64,000 nt of DNA from Trematomus loennbergii (taxonomy: Eukaryota; Chordata; Actinopteri; Perciformes; Nototheniidae). Below, piece after piece: positions 35,015 to 46,683 of this stretch. Each line of letters begins with the position of its first letter. Position 1 is the stretch's first letter. The position numbers were made by a program, and so were the translations under genes. The stretch spans positions 15,163,173-15,227,172 of the forward strand of contig JAAOOA010000028.1 of assembly GCA_012861695.1 (NCBI GenBank), given 5' to 3'. The notes under the pieces are model-generated. The model saw nothing but the letters and a program-made list of their open reading frames with translations, searched no databases and was not told the DNA's origin.

Positions 35015-35403
35015 TGTAGGAGCCATGAAACATGTTTAGTATTGCGTTTTGTTTACATAAAAGATATTTGTTTGAGCACAATTGATTGGTTGGATTGGGT
35101 CCCATGGATATGGGCGGCACTCATTATAATCCTGTTCACCTGCGTGAGGTGTGTGTGGAAGAGAGCGTGACACAGGGTCGTTGTACTTTTTGTTGACCGC
35201 AAGTTGAAATTATTGCTCTGATTAATATAACGATGTACATGTCCAAGGAGAATAAGTTGATCATCCCAGTTTTCATTAAACCACATTATTTTGCAACAGA
35301 GTTTTTTATCTCAGCAAGTACTTTTTTGTAGCGTGTCACACAATATCAAACAGGCCCGGCCTCAGCCTCTCAGCGACTTTGTTTGTTTCCTGCTGTCGCT
35401 ATA
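35015..35403 (+). repeat. BEL/Pao 3' LTR (intact)
   Basis: 389 bp from TGTAGGAGCCATG to GCTGTCGCTATA, followed by the ACTAC duplication. It provides the empty-site reference for the hAT in the 5' LTR. Confidence 0.9.
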
Positions 35404-35408
35404 ACTAC

Positions 35409-36208
35409 TGTAGTGGATCAAAAAGGCCAGATGGGAAGGAGAGTACACAGAGAGCACTTGGGGAATTTAAATGAGCATTTGGGATTTGCTCCTTTGTAAA
35501 AATTAAAATGTCTCTCCCCTAGCTAAACATTGATGCAGACTCTCACACAGATGGACAAGGCTTTGTAAACACACACTTAATCAGGGAAACATACACACAT
35601 ACATAAACACACAGGCTTGTTGTTAGAGCCCATGTGAGGTAGCTATACGTCAAAGCTCACTGCTTGCCCCATAGCCCTTCAGAGGATGTTTGTTGGTGTG
35701 AAAGAGTACTGAAATATAAAAATGGCAGAGACAGATTGAGAAGAGGAACTTGTTTGCGCATATTAGTCATGAGGACTTTGTAGGAGATAAACTGAACAAA
35801 GTAGCCCAAACCTCAAACAGCCATTGAACAAATAAGGACAAGCCAAAATGTCTACACTGTCCGAATATGGCCTCACTCTGGTGGTCAAAAACATGTTCTG
35901 GTCCTCACCTTCTAGCAACTACACACACACACACACCTAAATGCCCAAGACATTTCATTCTATCCTCTCTGTTGGGTCAAAATGCTGAAAGTAGGCCTTC
36001 AGTGTGATGGCCAGCCACAAGAACAAGGCCTTGTCTCCAGTGTCTGGGAGTTCAAACAGTTGCTGAAGGCAATTACCCCTCCTGATTTCCGTAGAAGGCA
36101 GTGTTTCAGACTCACACTCTCTCTGAAGGTTTAACCGATTTAATCATACAGGCCTCTAAGGGAGAGCCACTATGCCACTGCTTATCTTGTAGACACAGTG
36201 AGGACTCC
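35409..36208. other. Unassigned DNA between the two large nests
   Basis: No gene or repeat recognised apart from a short CA run at about 35921-35936. Confidence 0.5.
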
Positions 36209-36217
36209 TTAAATACT

Positions 36218-37600
36218 TATGAGGGGCCGTACAGGCCGTAATTCATACTGGTCCTCTCACACGCATACATTCTCCTTTTACATACACACATATATATTTA
36301 CACTCACACATTCATACATTTTGCTCTCATATTATCATATTTCAATGCACACAGTCATACATCGTCACTCACATATTTATACATTTTTCACTCACATATA
36401 TACATTTTGCTCTCATATTCATATATTGTAATGCCCATATTTATACATTTTGCTCTCATATTCATATATTTTAATGCTCATATTTATACATTTTGCTCTC
36501 AAGCACATTCAATCAATGTTTACATTTAATATTATAAATAATATATGCATGTCTGAAGACAATATATGTATGCAAGAGAAGAATGCATGTATGTGTGAGA
36601 GAAAGTATAGTGGAAACGGAAGGAGTATAGTTGAAACGGAAGGCAGGTAATTATCGTGCTGTGATTGGCTCAGAAGGTCGAGCGGGGCGGGCTCATGTTC
36701 AGAACTTCGGATTCATATCAACATGATGGAGGGAGATAATCCGTGTATCTTCGGACCATTTGTTTTTCTTTATTAAAAAAGTAAACGGAAGAGCATCTGA
36801 GAGGCGTTTTTGCTTTTTGTTTTTTTTGCTGGGAGGCTGTGGCTCAGTGGATAGTGTGCTGGACTTCGAATCAGGGGGTAGCAAGTTCGAGTCCCACTGC
36901 AGTCAGCATGTCGTTGTGTTCCTGGGCAAGACACTTCACCCCAAATTGCTCCTGTGGGGATTGTCCACAGTACTGAATGTATGTAAGTCGCTTTGGATAA
37001 AAGCGTCTAACAAATGACATGTAATGTAATGTAATGGTTTTTACCTTACTAAATGGTCTAATGGTCATTGGAGCGAGGGGCGCGAAACTCACAGAAGTGA
37101 TTTCAAAACAAAAGCACTCGTTTGCTTGGAACAGTGATAATATTATAAACAAGGTGAATTTAGCGATCACAACGAAAACTGCCAAGACACACATTGAGCC
37201 CAGAAAATGAATGTTATTAAGGGCTGTAAATATAATAAGCCTATGTCTAAAATGGACAACATTGTTAGGAGATTTAAACTATACAGCGATTCTGCACTGC
37301 GGTCAACTCAGCCGTCTCTCAAGCTTGATTTTTCAAATCAGCAGCTCTTCATTTTCTTTTTACAAATATATTTTACCACAAGTTCTTAATAAAACTGACA
37401 CTGTTGGACTCTGTACTAGTTTGACTGCTACTAACAATACATTGAAGTACTTTTACTGTGTATTTTTGGAGAATGTCCCCCCTCATTATTTTTTGTTGCC
37501 ATTAGTTCTTCGTGAGATTGATCCTGTTGGACTCAGTACTAGTGGAACTACCCCCACCAGTACTATGAAGTACTTTTACTGTGTACTTACTTTATAAACT
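36218..37600 (+). repeat. Left arm of the long-inverted-repeat element
   Basis: Subterminal tandem phrases (TTTTGCTCTCATATTCATAT, TCACTCACATATTTATACAT) run from 36240 to 36500. Then come AACGGAAGGAGTAT, a GC-richer block near 36650-36720, and by 37390-37600 the start of a repeat of roughly 130-180 bp centred on CTGTTGGACTC, AGTACTAGT and AGTACTTTTACTGTGTA. The right arm shows the same order in reverse. Confidence 0.8.
36828..37036 (+). mobile_element. tRNA-derived SINE 2, in the left arm only
   Basis: The A-box-like TGGCTCAGTGGATAGTGTG and B box AGTTCGAGTCCC are followed by a fish SINE tail (GTCGCTTTGGATAAAAGCG) and a TGTAA repeat end. The right arm lacks it (junction near 44818), so the empty site is present in the same window. 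Confidence 0.9.
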
Positions 37601-38331
37601 CTGAATCTTGTTGTGCTTGAAGAAATACAGACCAGTTAAGCCAGCCAGGTTATATGCCTTTTTTGGAGCCCTTTTTAGCAATATTTATTCAAATGTCACT
37701 ATTTATTTAAACAAACCACTATCTGAGGATAATACAAGCAACCATAAAACACCCTTTATCTAGAGAGCCATTGAAGCCCATGAGGAATGTATCCTTCCAC
37801 AAATAATTTCAACTGCTGTATTAACCCTTCTCTTGCGTTAGGTCATACCCCCCTTCCCATACTATTTTCGGTCAAAATTGACCGGTGTGTTTTGCACAGT
37901 GATATCTCTGGAACCCCTTATCCAATTTTGATGGCTGACATCTCATTTCAACAGTCAAAGCAAGTAGAATCAAGGGGTGACAGACAGAATGACACCAGGG
38001 GTGAATTTCATGTTATAATTTTGCAGTAAGTTCAAAGATAGTGCTTACTGTACATTACTGTATATTATACAAATGCATGCCATGTAGGCTGTATTTACTG
38101 GAGATGGAAATGCTTTAGTTGGTGTTGTAGCTGAGATTCTTCCCGTTCCAATGATGTATGGGATGTATTGATTTGATACAAGCGTACACAGTGTTTCATT
38201 GTGTATTGTCAACTACAGTATATGGTCCGGACCCACCGGTGGGCCCATCAAGTTCAGCATTCACTGTGATGAATATAAAATAAGACATTGATACTGTTTT
38301 CCTCAATGAACATTTAGAGACAAATACATAT

Positions 38332-38523
38332 TCAGGGCTCCTCTCCCTCAGGGGCCTCTTCCTGGTCTGTTGACTGTTGGTCAGGCTCATTATCTGGATT
38401 GCTGTTGTCTTCCATTTCTGAGACATCGTCCTCTATGTCTGGTTCAATCTCCTCTTCATCTGGTTCAAAACATTTGTCCAGAGCCTCTCTGACAGATAAT
38501 CGCCTACTCGGTCGCCTACTCAT
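38332..38523 (-). pseudogene. Short acidic ORF, possible piggyBac transposase N-terminus
   Basis: 63 residues: a basic start (MSRRPSRRLSVREALDKCF) followed by a Glu/Asp-rich run, then a stop. The arrangement is similar to PGBD4-like N-termini. The DDD catalytic region is absent, so at best it is a deletion remnant. Confidence 0.45.
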
Positions 38524-38726
38524 TGTGTCAATGAGTCAAATGTGAGCAAGGCACAAATATAACTGCATGAGAGACAGTAATGGAGGGGCATTTACTGCGA
38601 GAAAGTGAGAGGTTTTTCTTTCTCGAGGGGCACAGAGCTCGCACCTGTGAGAAGGTATGATACAAGTATCATACAGCGCGAGAAAGTGAGAGTTTCCCGT
38701 AAGGTGTGGGGGGGACATAAGCACAA

Positions 38727-38738
38727 GGTGTGTGGTGT

Positions 38739-38786
<48 letters not shown>
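38727..38786. repeat. GT dinucleotide array
   Basis: About 60 bases of GT with GGTGTGG interruptions at the left edge. Confidence 0.95.
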
Positions 38787-38787
<1 letters not shown>

Positions 38788-39073
38788 GAAAACATCATGG
38801 GTGTTTCACTGTTGAATAAATCACTAACAGATCAATGCAAGTGGTGATCATCAATTGTATATGTTCAGAGGCCTAGTGTGGAGGATAACATAAGGTCTTG
38901 AGGCAATTGGATGAAAAACACAATATTTATGATCAAAAACAAAGTAACTTTTAATAACGTTGCTACGTGTTTTCAAATTCAAGTTAAGGCATTATCTGTG
39001 CAGAACATTACAAATATTCTTCATTTGCAGTATTTTATTTTAAAAGTGTTCAGAAGGACTGCATCAATTATAT

Positions 39074-39083
39074 ACTTTGGTTG

Positions 39084-39152
<69 letters not shown>

Positions 39153-39160
39153 ACCAAAGT
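39074..39160. repeat. AT array inside an inverted repeat
   Basis: ACTTTGGTTGATAT at the left pairs with ATATCAACCAAAGT at the right around an uninterrupted AT run of about 60 bases, forming one long perfect cruciform-capable palindrome. Confidence 0.9.
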
Positions 39161-39190
39161 CAATTTAAATAGCGGGCAAAAATGGGTTAA

Positions 39191-39889
39191 TTGCCATGCA
39201 TGTGGTGTTTGATATAGTTTACGTTCAATTTCAACTATTTTAGGCAGAGAAACGCATATTGACTAAACCTTTTTTAATAATTTACTATTTAGAAAGGTTT
39301 TTGTGAGAAGTCATTTCAAAAGTAATTTTTTTTTTCCTTTTGTATTTAAATTTGAAATGTTTGCAAACAACATTATTAATTTATACATTTTTATCAATCT
39401 TTTAAAATTATGAATCCATTTATTTTATTGTATTTCCTTGAGGCTGGGGAAGATATATCAGCATGTAGTTCAACATGCAAATGTTCTAATACAAGTAAGT
39501 ATAATTATAACATAGAAAAGGAAATAAAATAAGTTTCATAGGAGGATGTGGATTTATTTTCTCTCACCTTGTAATTACACAATCAAACAATCTATAATTT
39601 AGCTCTGGCGTTCACTCACAAAAAAACATTTTGTTGAATTGGACACATTTTTCGAAGCTCTATTGACTGACATGCAATGACAGGGACTGATGGAAGAATC
39701 TACGAAGAATGAACTAGGAGCAGAAAAATAATCATATTTTAAAAGACAGCATATTCATAAGAGGCCAACAAGAGTGACAAGGTGTGTCAGTGTGCTGAAG
39801 GATAGTTGTGACCAGCTATCCAGGCCAGACTCTAAAGACTTTCCATGGTGTAAAATGCTGCTGCTGGAGTACTAGTGCTGATATCATAT
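39191..39889. other. AT-rich DNA, no gene recognised
   Basis: Lies between the piggyBac-like relic and the L2 tail. It may be original interior of the long-inverted-repeat element. Confidence 0.4.
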
Positions 39890-39957
39890 AATAATAATAA
39901 TGGTTTCATTTATAAAGCACTTCATATTTGACTTCAAATCCCGAAGTGCTACAAGCA

Positions 39958-40774
39958 GCCCAGCTAGCGGGGAACGTTCTCACAACTTTGGCTAACATTA
40001 CCTACAGGTTCTAATAATGTTTTTGTTACGGCCGCTGACTCCCCGGTCCTATTAACTCTGTTCTTTGTGATATGTAAATGAACTGTGCAGTGGCCCTGAT
40101 GTCATTGGCTGCCCATCCTCTGGTCCGCCCCGAAGACTGTGATTAGAGCTGACGGGCCCGACGCGCTCCAATCCCAGCGCACAACCAGCGCACCCCTTCC
40201 GGGGGAGGACTATAAAGCCGGTCAACTGTCATCATTTGGGAGGCTCTGTTGTGTGTGTACAGATGCCTCACGCTTCTTGCTTATTTGCTGTTAACTGTGT
40301 ACCTCATGTGGTAGTGGTTACTGTTATTGTGATTTATGGTGTTTAGATTAGGTTAGTACTACGGTGAGTTGTTGTACTCAAAGATAGCTGTGTTTTCCTA
40401 CAGTCTCTTTTTGTTGTTCATTTTGTAGTAAACCCTTATCTCTATTTTAAACAGGCTCATTTTATTAGAGTCCTCCTTTTGTTTGCTCTTTAGTTCTTCT
40501 GGGAACCAAAATAAAACGTCCAGCTGAAAACGTTTTAAGAATAGTAGGGCATAATGTTCGAACAATGTTATCAAAAACATCTTAAGAAGGTTATCAAAAA
40601 CATCTTAAGAAAGTTATTACCAAACATTTTAAGAATGTTTTTAGAGAACGTTATCCTATCTTTTCAGAAGAACATTCTGGGAACCAAAGAAAACTTCCCG
40701 CTGAAAACATTCCTAGAACAGTGAATGGTAACATTCTCAGAATGTTTTTAGAACCAAAAATGTCTAGCTGGGAG
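39958..40774. mobile_element. MITE with CCCAGCTAG ends, in the L2
   Basis: Left CCCAGCTAGC and right CTAGCTGGG. Subterminal repeats of AACGTT/GAACC/ATCAAAAACATCTTAAGAA type run from about 40555 to 40745. A GC-rich segment (about 40023-40470) appears to be inserted within it. Confidence 0.6.
40023..40470 (+). other. GC-rich insert with TATA box, possible solo LTR
   Basis: Begins TGTTACGGCCGCTGACTCCC and contains GGACTATAAAGCCGG at about 40207-40221, in contrast to the AT-rich MITE around it. Composition and TG start fit a solo LTR of a gypsy-like element, but I could not fix the right end or a target duplication. Confidence 0.35.
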
Positions 40775-40827
40775 TGAGCATGGAACAGTATAAAAACAGT
40801 ACACAACACGGTAGAATGAATAAAAAG

Positions 40828-41330
40828 TAGGGCTGTCAAGTTAACGCCTTAATAACGCGTTAACGCAAAAAAAAATTAACGCCACTAATTATTTTAACGC
40901 GATTAACGCATGTGTATTTTTTGTCCTCGGCCGCCGTAGTTTCAGAGCGCATCGAGTTTAAAATATCATCTACAAGCTGATGCTGACAGCCCCGCTCCTG
41001 CTGCCCGCTTGTGGCAGACCACACTTCCACGCTCACCGGCAGGCCCGGACTGGCCATCGGGAGGACCGGAGGGTGTGTGTATGTGTGGCGCGAGCGAAGC
41101 ACACCTTACGTGTTGTTGTTAGCATCTGGTGCTAGCTAGCTGAGCTAACGGATATAAGGAGCTGTTTCAATGAAAACAGAGGAGCGACATTTCGCCGACA
41201 ACTGCACAGAGCACTTGACTTTATGCAGGTAGCCAGACAGCACACTCAGCACGGATAGTGCCGCAACACAGCTCATACACACAGGCATATATGCCTTGAG
41301 CTGCACATAGCTCCAACGATCCTCCACATT

Positions 41331-41408
<78 letters not shown>

Positions 41409-41420
41409 ACACACACACAC

Positions 41421-41457
<37 letters not shown>

Positions 41458-41748
41458 GTATGAGAGAGGTTCTAGGTTGAATTGAGGCGAATATTTGTAA
41501 TGTTCAGAGGTTGTTGTGTTTAATATTCATGAGAATATTTGTCATTGTTCAAATGATAATAAACAAACATATAAAGCGTAGTTGTCCACTCATATGTTGA
41601 TAAGAGTATTAAAAACTTGAAAAATATCCCTCTAAGGTACATTTAGAACAGATAAAAAATGTGCGATTAATTTGCGATTAATCGCGATTAACTATGGACA
41701 ATCATGCGATTAATCGCGATTAAATATTTTAATCGACTGACAGCCCTA
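40828..41748. mobile_element. hAT-type MITE with AACGCG/CGATTAATCG subterminal repeats
   Basis: Termini TAGGGCTGTC and GACAGCCCTA; 8-bp duplication ATAAAAAG at 40820-40827 and 41749-41756. Subterminal copies of TTAACGC and GCGATTAATCGCGATTAA are present. It contains a 120-base CA array (41332-41452). Confidence 0.95.
41332..41452. repeat. CA dinucleotide array
   Basis: About 120 bases of CA with a few single-base interruptions. Confidence 0.95.
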
Positions 41749-41810
41749 ATAAAAAGCAATAAAAAACAAACAATACAAATAAAATAAAATGGTGGTAATA
41801 AATAAAAGGT

Positions 41811-42609
41811 CTAGGGAAAGGCTCTATTGAATAGATGGGTTTTGAGGCCTTTTTTAAAAGCTTCCACAGTCTGTGGTGCTCTTATGTGGTCGGGGAGAGC
41901 ATTCCACAGTCTGGGAGCAGCCGAGCAGAAGGCCCGGTCTCCCATAGTACGGAGCTTGGTCCTGGGGGGTCTGAGGAGGTTGGAGTTGCTGGAGCGGGTG
42001 GTCCGCAAGGAGGTATGGGGGTGAGGAGTTCCTTGAGGAAGGGAGGGGCAGTTCGAACCTCAGTTCCACGGGGAGCCAGTGTAGAGATTTAAGGATAGGG
42101 GTGATGTGATCATATTTGCGCACCCTCATCAGGATCCTAGCAGCGCTGTTATGAATGTACTGGAGCTTCTGGATGCTTTTGTTAGGGATCCCGATGAGGA
42201 GTGCATTGCAGTAGTCCAGCCTGGAGGAGACAAAGGCGTGGACTAGCTTTTCGGCCTCAGGCAGAGTGAGTGTGGGGCGGAGTTTGGCGATGTTCCTGAG
42301 GTGATAAAAGGAGTTCTTGCACAGCTGTTTAATGTGGGCCTCAAAGGTCAGATGGGCGTCCATTTTCACACCCAGGTTGGTGACTATTGAGGAGAGGGTA
42401 ATGTCCTGGCCGGAGAAGGTGATGGTGGTGATGGTGGATGACCGAACCTGGTGTGGGGTGCCAACTATAATGGCTTCGGTCTTGGAGCTGTTGAGTTTCA
42501 GGAAGTTTTGCTTCATCCACGCCTGTATCTCCTCCAGGCAGGCAGTGAGTGTGGGTGAAGGCAGGGCTGCAGAGGAGGTAGGGTTGATCCTGAGGTACAT
42601 GTCTACCAT
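41811..42609 (-). pseudogene. L2 reverse transcriptase C-terminus, deleted and frame-broken
   Basis: Reads NLGVKMDAHLTFEAHIKQLC, SSRLDYCNALLIGIPNKSIQ, ILKSLHWLPVELR, then in another frame APRLWNALPDHIRAPQTVEA and LKTHLFNRAF, all hallmark phrases of fish L2 proteins. The region between ELRFE and SPPYLL is shortened and the frame changes near 42000-42040. The catalytic YADD region is missing (5' truncation at about 42612). Confidence 0.85.
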
Positions 42610-42612
42610 ATC

Positions 42613-43115
42613 CTCTTAAAGTACTCTGTCCAACAATATAAGTCTCATGAAGAAAGGTGTTTTAACGCTTATTCAAAATAGTAGAGAAACATGCATTATG
42701 TACTCAGGAGGGGACATTGACAGAGGATTACTAAAAAAGTACACAGTAAAAGTACTTCATAGTATTTGTGGGAGTAGTTTCACCAGTACTGAGTCCAACA
42801 GTGTCAATCTCACGAAGAACTAATGGCAAAAAAATGTTTTTCCCCTCATCAAACTTAGCAGAAGTGGCTTGATTTTGTGCTCAGGAGGGGACATTGACAG
42901 AGGATTTCAACAACACAAAAAACACACTAGACGTAGGCTACTTCATTGTATTGTGGTAGTAGGTGTAAGACTACTGAGTCCAGCAGTATCAATATCATTA
43001 AGAACTAATGGTAAAATTGTCTTTTTATCACTCATCAAAGATAGCAGAAAACATGCATTATGTACTATGGAGGGGACTTTGACAGAGGATTTCTCAAAAG
43101 ATACACAGTAAAAGT
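42613..43115 (-). repeat. Minisatellite of about 130-180 bp units
   Basis: Three units, each with AGGGGACATTGACAGAGGAT (or ACTTTGACAG), ACACAGTAAAAGT and ACTGAGTCCAACAGT-like phrases; a partial fourth follows the hAT at 44403-44480. The left arm has about two units at 37390-37600. Confidence 0.75.
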
Positions 43116-44402
43116 CAGAGGTGTGGACTCGAGTCACATGACTTGGACTCGAGTCACCAATTTGATGACTTTGGACTCGACTTGACAAAATCACAAAACA
43201 CTTGCGACTCGACTTGGACTTGAACACTAATGACTCGGGACTTGACTTGGACTTGAGCTTCTGACTTGAGGTGACTTGATAATTTAATTCAGAGGTCTCC
43301 AACACGCCGATCGCGAGCTGCCATTCAGAAGAGCAGACTCGCGTCGGGGAGAGCAGAATCTTCAGCCGCTCCAACTCTTGCTGTGAATCCATGCAGGCAG
43401 GGGCGGGTACTTTATTTTGCTGAGCCACCATGCGGCCAATCATATGCGAGAACACACTAGGATCATACCATTATGTGAAAGAAGGGTGGGGGGCAGACGC
43501 TCCAAAGACAGCAAGTGTAGTGGTACAGGCCAGCTACACAGAGCGACGGGGAGACGGATTTAAATGCAAGCGCGTCGGAAAAAGTCAAGAAATTTGCGAA
43601 AACCGAAAAAGAAGCAGCATCTGGCTGCATTTCAATGATATTGGAGAAAGCAAAGCTGAGCAGGATTTGTCAAATGAAAATAACCTTCAGAGCAGGGTTT
43701 TGTTTTGGTAACCACTCAGGATTTATTGTCAGAGGTGGGAGAAGTTCAGATCTTGTACTTGAGTAAAAGTACCAGAGTGTAGGAATACTCGGTTACAATA
43801 AAAAGTCCTGCATTCAAAATGTTACAAGTAAAAGTAGAAAAGTATTATCATCAAAATATAGTTAAAGTACCACCTGCAGAAGGATCTAGATTCAGGTGTT
43901 CTTTTCCCCATAGAGACGCCTCGCTGCACATTATCCCTTGCATAAAGATAGAGTGGGTCCCTTATAACATGTTGTACACAGTGGAAATAAACATTCTGGT
44001 TACCTCAACATCAGCGCTTCTTATGCATTGAACTCCTTCTGAATCAAACCGTCACGGTAGCCTAACCTTACTGATCCCTCTTAAAATAGAAAAAAACACG
44101 TTACTTTACCAGCAGAGAGAAAATGGATTATTAAATGATTAATGTGACTAATAAGAGAGTTTGAGTTTGATTAAGTATTATTCTGTTGATCGATGTCATT
44201 ACATTTGTTGAAAAGCACATAAGGACTTGTTTAAGACTCGTTTTGTCAAAGTTTAGGACTTGGACTTGACTTGAACTTGCCCATCCTGACTTGAGACTTG
44301 ACTTGGACTTGAGCGCAAAGACTTGAGACTTGACTCGGACTTGAGCGCAAAGACTTGAGACTTGACTCGGACTTGCAAAACAATGACTTGGTCCCACCTC
44401 TG
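43116..44402. mobile_element. hAT-type element with ACTTGGACTTGA subterminal repeats
   Basis: Termini CAGAGGTG and CACCTCTG; 8-bp duplication GTAAAAGT at 43108-43115 and 44403-44410. Many direct and inverted copies of GACTTGACTTGGACTTGA-like phrases fill both ends. The middle carries other pieces: CAGAGGTGGGAGAAGTTCAG at 43731-43750 starts a second hAT-MITE-like fragment, and 43885-43950 resembles the hairpin arm at 1447-1529. Confidence 0.9.
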
Positions 44403-46683
44403 GTAAAAGTACTTCAATGTGTTAGAAGCAGTCAAACTAGTACCGAGTCCAACAGTGTCAGTTTTATTAAGAACTTGTGGTAACAAATATTTGTAAAAAG
44501 AAAATGAAGAGCTGCTGATTTGAAAAAACAAACTCGAGAGACGGCAGAGTTGACCGCAGTGCAGAATCGCTGTATAGTTTAAATCTCTTAACAATGTTAT
44601 CCATTTTAGACATAGGCTTATTATATTTACAGCCCTTAATAACATTCATTTTCTGGGTTCAATGTGTGTCTTGGCCGTTTTCGTTGTGATCGCTAAATTC
44701 ACCTCGTTTCCCCTTGTTTATAATATTATCACAGTTCCAAGCAAACGAGTGCTTTTGTTTTGAAATCACTTCCTCGAGTTTAGCGCCCCCCCCCGGTCCA
44801 TTAGACCATTTAGTAAGGTAAAAAACAAAAAGCAAAAACGCCTCTCAGAGGCTCTTCCGTTTACTTTTTTAATAAAGAAAAACAAATCGTCCGAAGACAC
44901 ACGGATTCATCTCCCTCCATCATGTTGATTTGAATCCGAAGTTCTGAACATGAGCCCGCCCCGCTCGACCTTCTGAGCCAATCACAGCGCGATAATGACC
45001 TGCCTTCCGTTTCAAATACTCCTTCCGTTTCCACTATACTTTCTCTCACACATACATGCATTCTTCTCTTGCATACATATATTGTCTTCAGACATGCATA
45101 AATTATTTATAATATTAAATGTAAACATTGATTGAATGTGCATGAGAGCAAAATGTATAAATATGAGCGTTAAAATATATGAATATGAGAGCAAAATGTT
45201 TGTGTAAATATGTGAGTGACAATGTATGAATGTGTGCATTGAAATATATATGTGTGTCAGAGGGAAAATGTATGTATGTAAAAGGAGAATGTATGTGTGT
45301 AAAAGTGAAAATGTATGTATGTAAAAGGAGAATGTATGTGTGTAAGATAGGGATGTGCATCTCCATCACTGAGGCCGATACGATGCGCATCTCGATACGC
45401 TACCAACGATACGATCCATTAACGATCCATTTGAAACACCAGGCGATGCGATACGATTCACCCCTGTTGCGATACAGTTCGATACGATTTGATTCAACAT
45501 TATGCGATACGGGGCGATACGATGTGATTCAACACGATGCAAAATAATGATACAATTCAATATGGTACGACAGAGGATTTTGTTTTATTCCTTATATGCA
45601 GCAAATCATACATTAACAAAAAAGTGCTTCATATATTTGCTTCTCTCTACTAGTACTGCACATCCCATCATGCTGTTTATTTTTTACCTTAAAAAAAACA
45701 AACACTTGGACCTTTCACAAACTGGCCTTTTCACAAGTGTAGTAGTGTTCTCTGTCTCCAGAGTACAGTTCAATTTTATAACACCTCACAGTTAAACAAT
45801 TTAAGGCAACCTGATCTCACCAGAATGCGTGACTCCACCACGACTCCTTAACACTGATTGCGTGGTGGAGTCACGAACTTTGTTACATTTACGTGTCTGC
45901 ACCACGCAAACAACGCTAATGTAAAGTGAATGAGGCTCCTTTGTCGTGGTGCACACACGCATTTCTACAATGTCCAGCAGTGAGCTTTTATTCTATAAAC
46001 CGTTTTTAAAATCTACTGTATAGCTTGTAGTAACTCACGGCAGGCTTATTTTATTTTATTTGTATTCATAATAATTTTTATTTTTCGTCAGAATGTATTA
46101 TGGTGCATTATTCACCAATGTTTGTTCTCAAAAAACAATGTATTGTATGTAATACAACTGTGATTTTTATTAAATTAGTTCGTTTTTAAGGAAGGCCAGA
46201 GCTTCAGCTGTGTCAAAGAGATTGTTCCCTTTAGTTAACGTTATTTAAAAGATAATTATATTCCTATTTCATTAAGTACCCTTTATTGTATTACGGACCC
46301 AAAGAGCTGAGCGTCCATTCCCATTGGATAACAGAGCATTATCTGTTAATTACACAACATTGATTGGTTTAAATTGTGTACAATGCTTTTGTATTTTCCC
46401 CTTTCGATTCGGAGAAACAAATATGTTTTCGGAGTGTGTGGATGGTAGAAGACCTACACTACCCAGAATCCTCAGCTATTGTTCCGCTTTGCCTCAAGCT
46501 CTGTGATTGGTTGACCTCCAACTGCATTCCAATGAAAAAAACGTTTCGTCAAAGATCAAATCATACTTTATTCAGCAGTGCTTGCTTTACTCTTTGAAAG
46601 TCATCACATGAATGCATTGTAATGAATGGTTTGGCTGCATTAAACATTACACATCTGTCGTAGTTCTTTATTTATCTACAGAT

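Larger units (their letters stand above)
25062..35403 (+). mobile_element. BEL/Pao LTR retrotransposon, rearranged and nested
   Basis: Two LTRs (25062-26178 and 35015-35403) are flanked by ACTAC at 25057-25061 and 35404-35408, a 5-bp duplication usual for BEL/Pao. Gag has a DUF1759-like core and zinc knuckles, followed by a DPG-type aspartic protease start. Most of pol (RT, RNase H, integrase) is absent: only a short post-protease segment remains, followed by SURF6-like sequence. Two elements have inserted: a hAT in the 5' LTR and a TTAA element inside the protease-pol frame. The LTRs are very similar, so the element is not ancient. Confidence 0.9.
37825..39186 (-). mobile_element. piggyBac-like relic
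   Basis: TTAA at 37821-37824 and 39187-39190, with CCC at one end and GGG at the other. The left end CCCTTCTCTTGCG with a nearby GGTCAAAATTGACCGG palindrome resembles fish piggyBac ends. A short minus-strand frame (38332-38523) looks like an acidic piggyBac transposase N-terminus. Contains a GT array and an AT hairpin. Confidence 0.5.
39890..42612 (-). mobile_element. 5'-truncated L2-type LINE with two inserts
   Basis: Minus strand: reverse transcriptase C-terminus at 42609-41811, then an untranslated region ending in an ATT-type repeat at about 39893-39905. Two elements (40828-41748 and 39958-40774) interrupt the untranslated region. Confidence 0.8.

Noticed and set aside
37207..37389. A 60-residue reading frame present in both arms of the large inverted-repeat element (also at 44467-44649, minus).
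   Set aside because: A second overlapping frame is also open in both arms, and the residue changes look unconstrained. The match follows from arm identity, so it is not evidence of coding.
36218..37600. Two independent inverted copies of one repeat as the explanation of the 36-50 kb arms.
   Set aside because: The exact 9-bp duplication lies only at the outer edges; I found no duplication at the inner edges. Kept as an alternative in the finding.
41145..41447. Val/Cys-rich minus-strand frame.
   Set aside because: Translation of the CA array within a hAT MITE.
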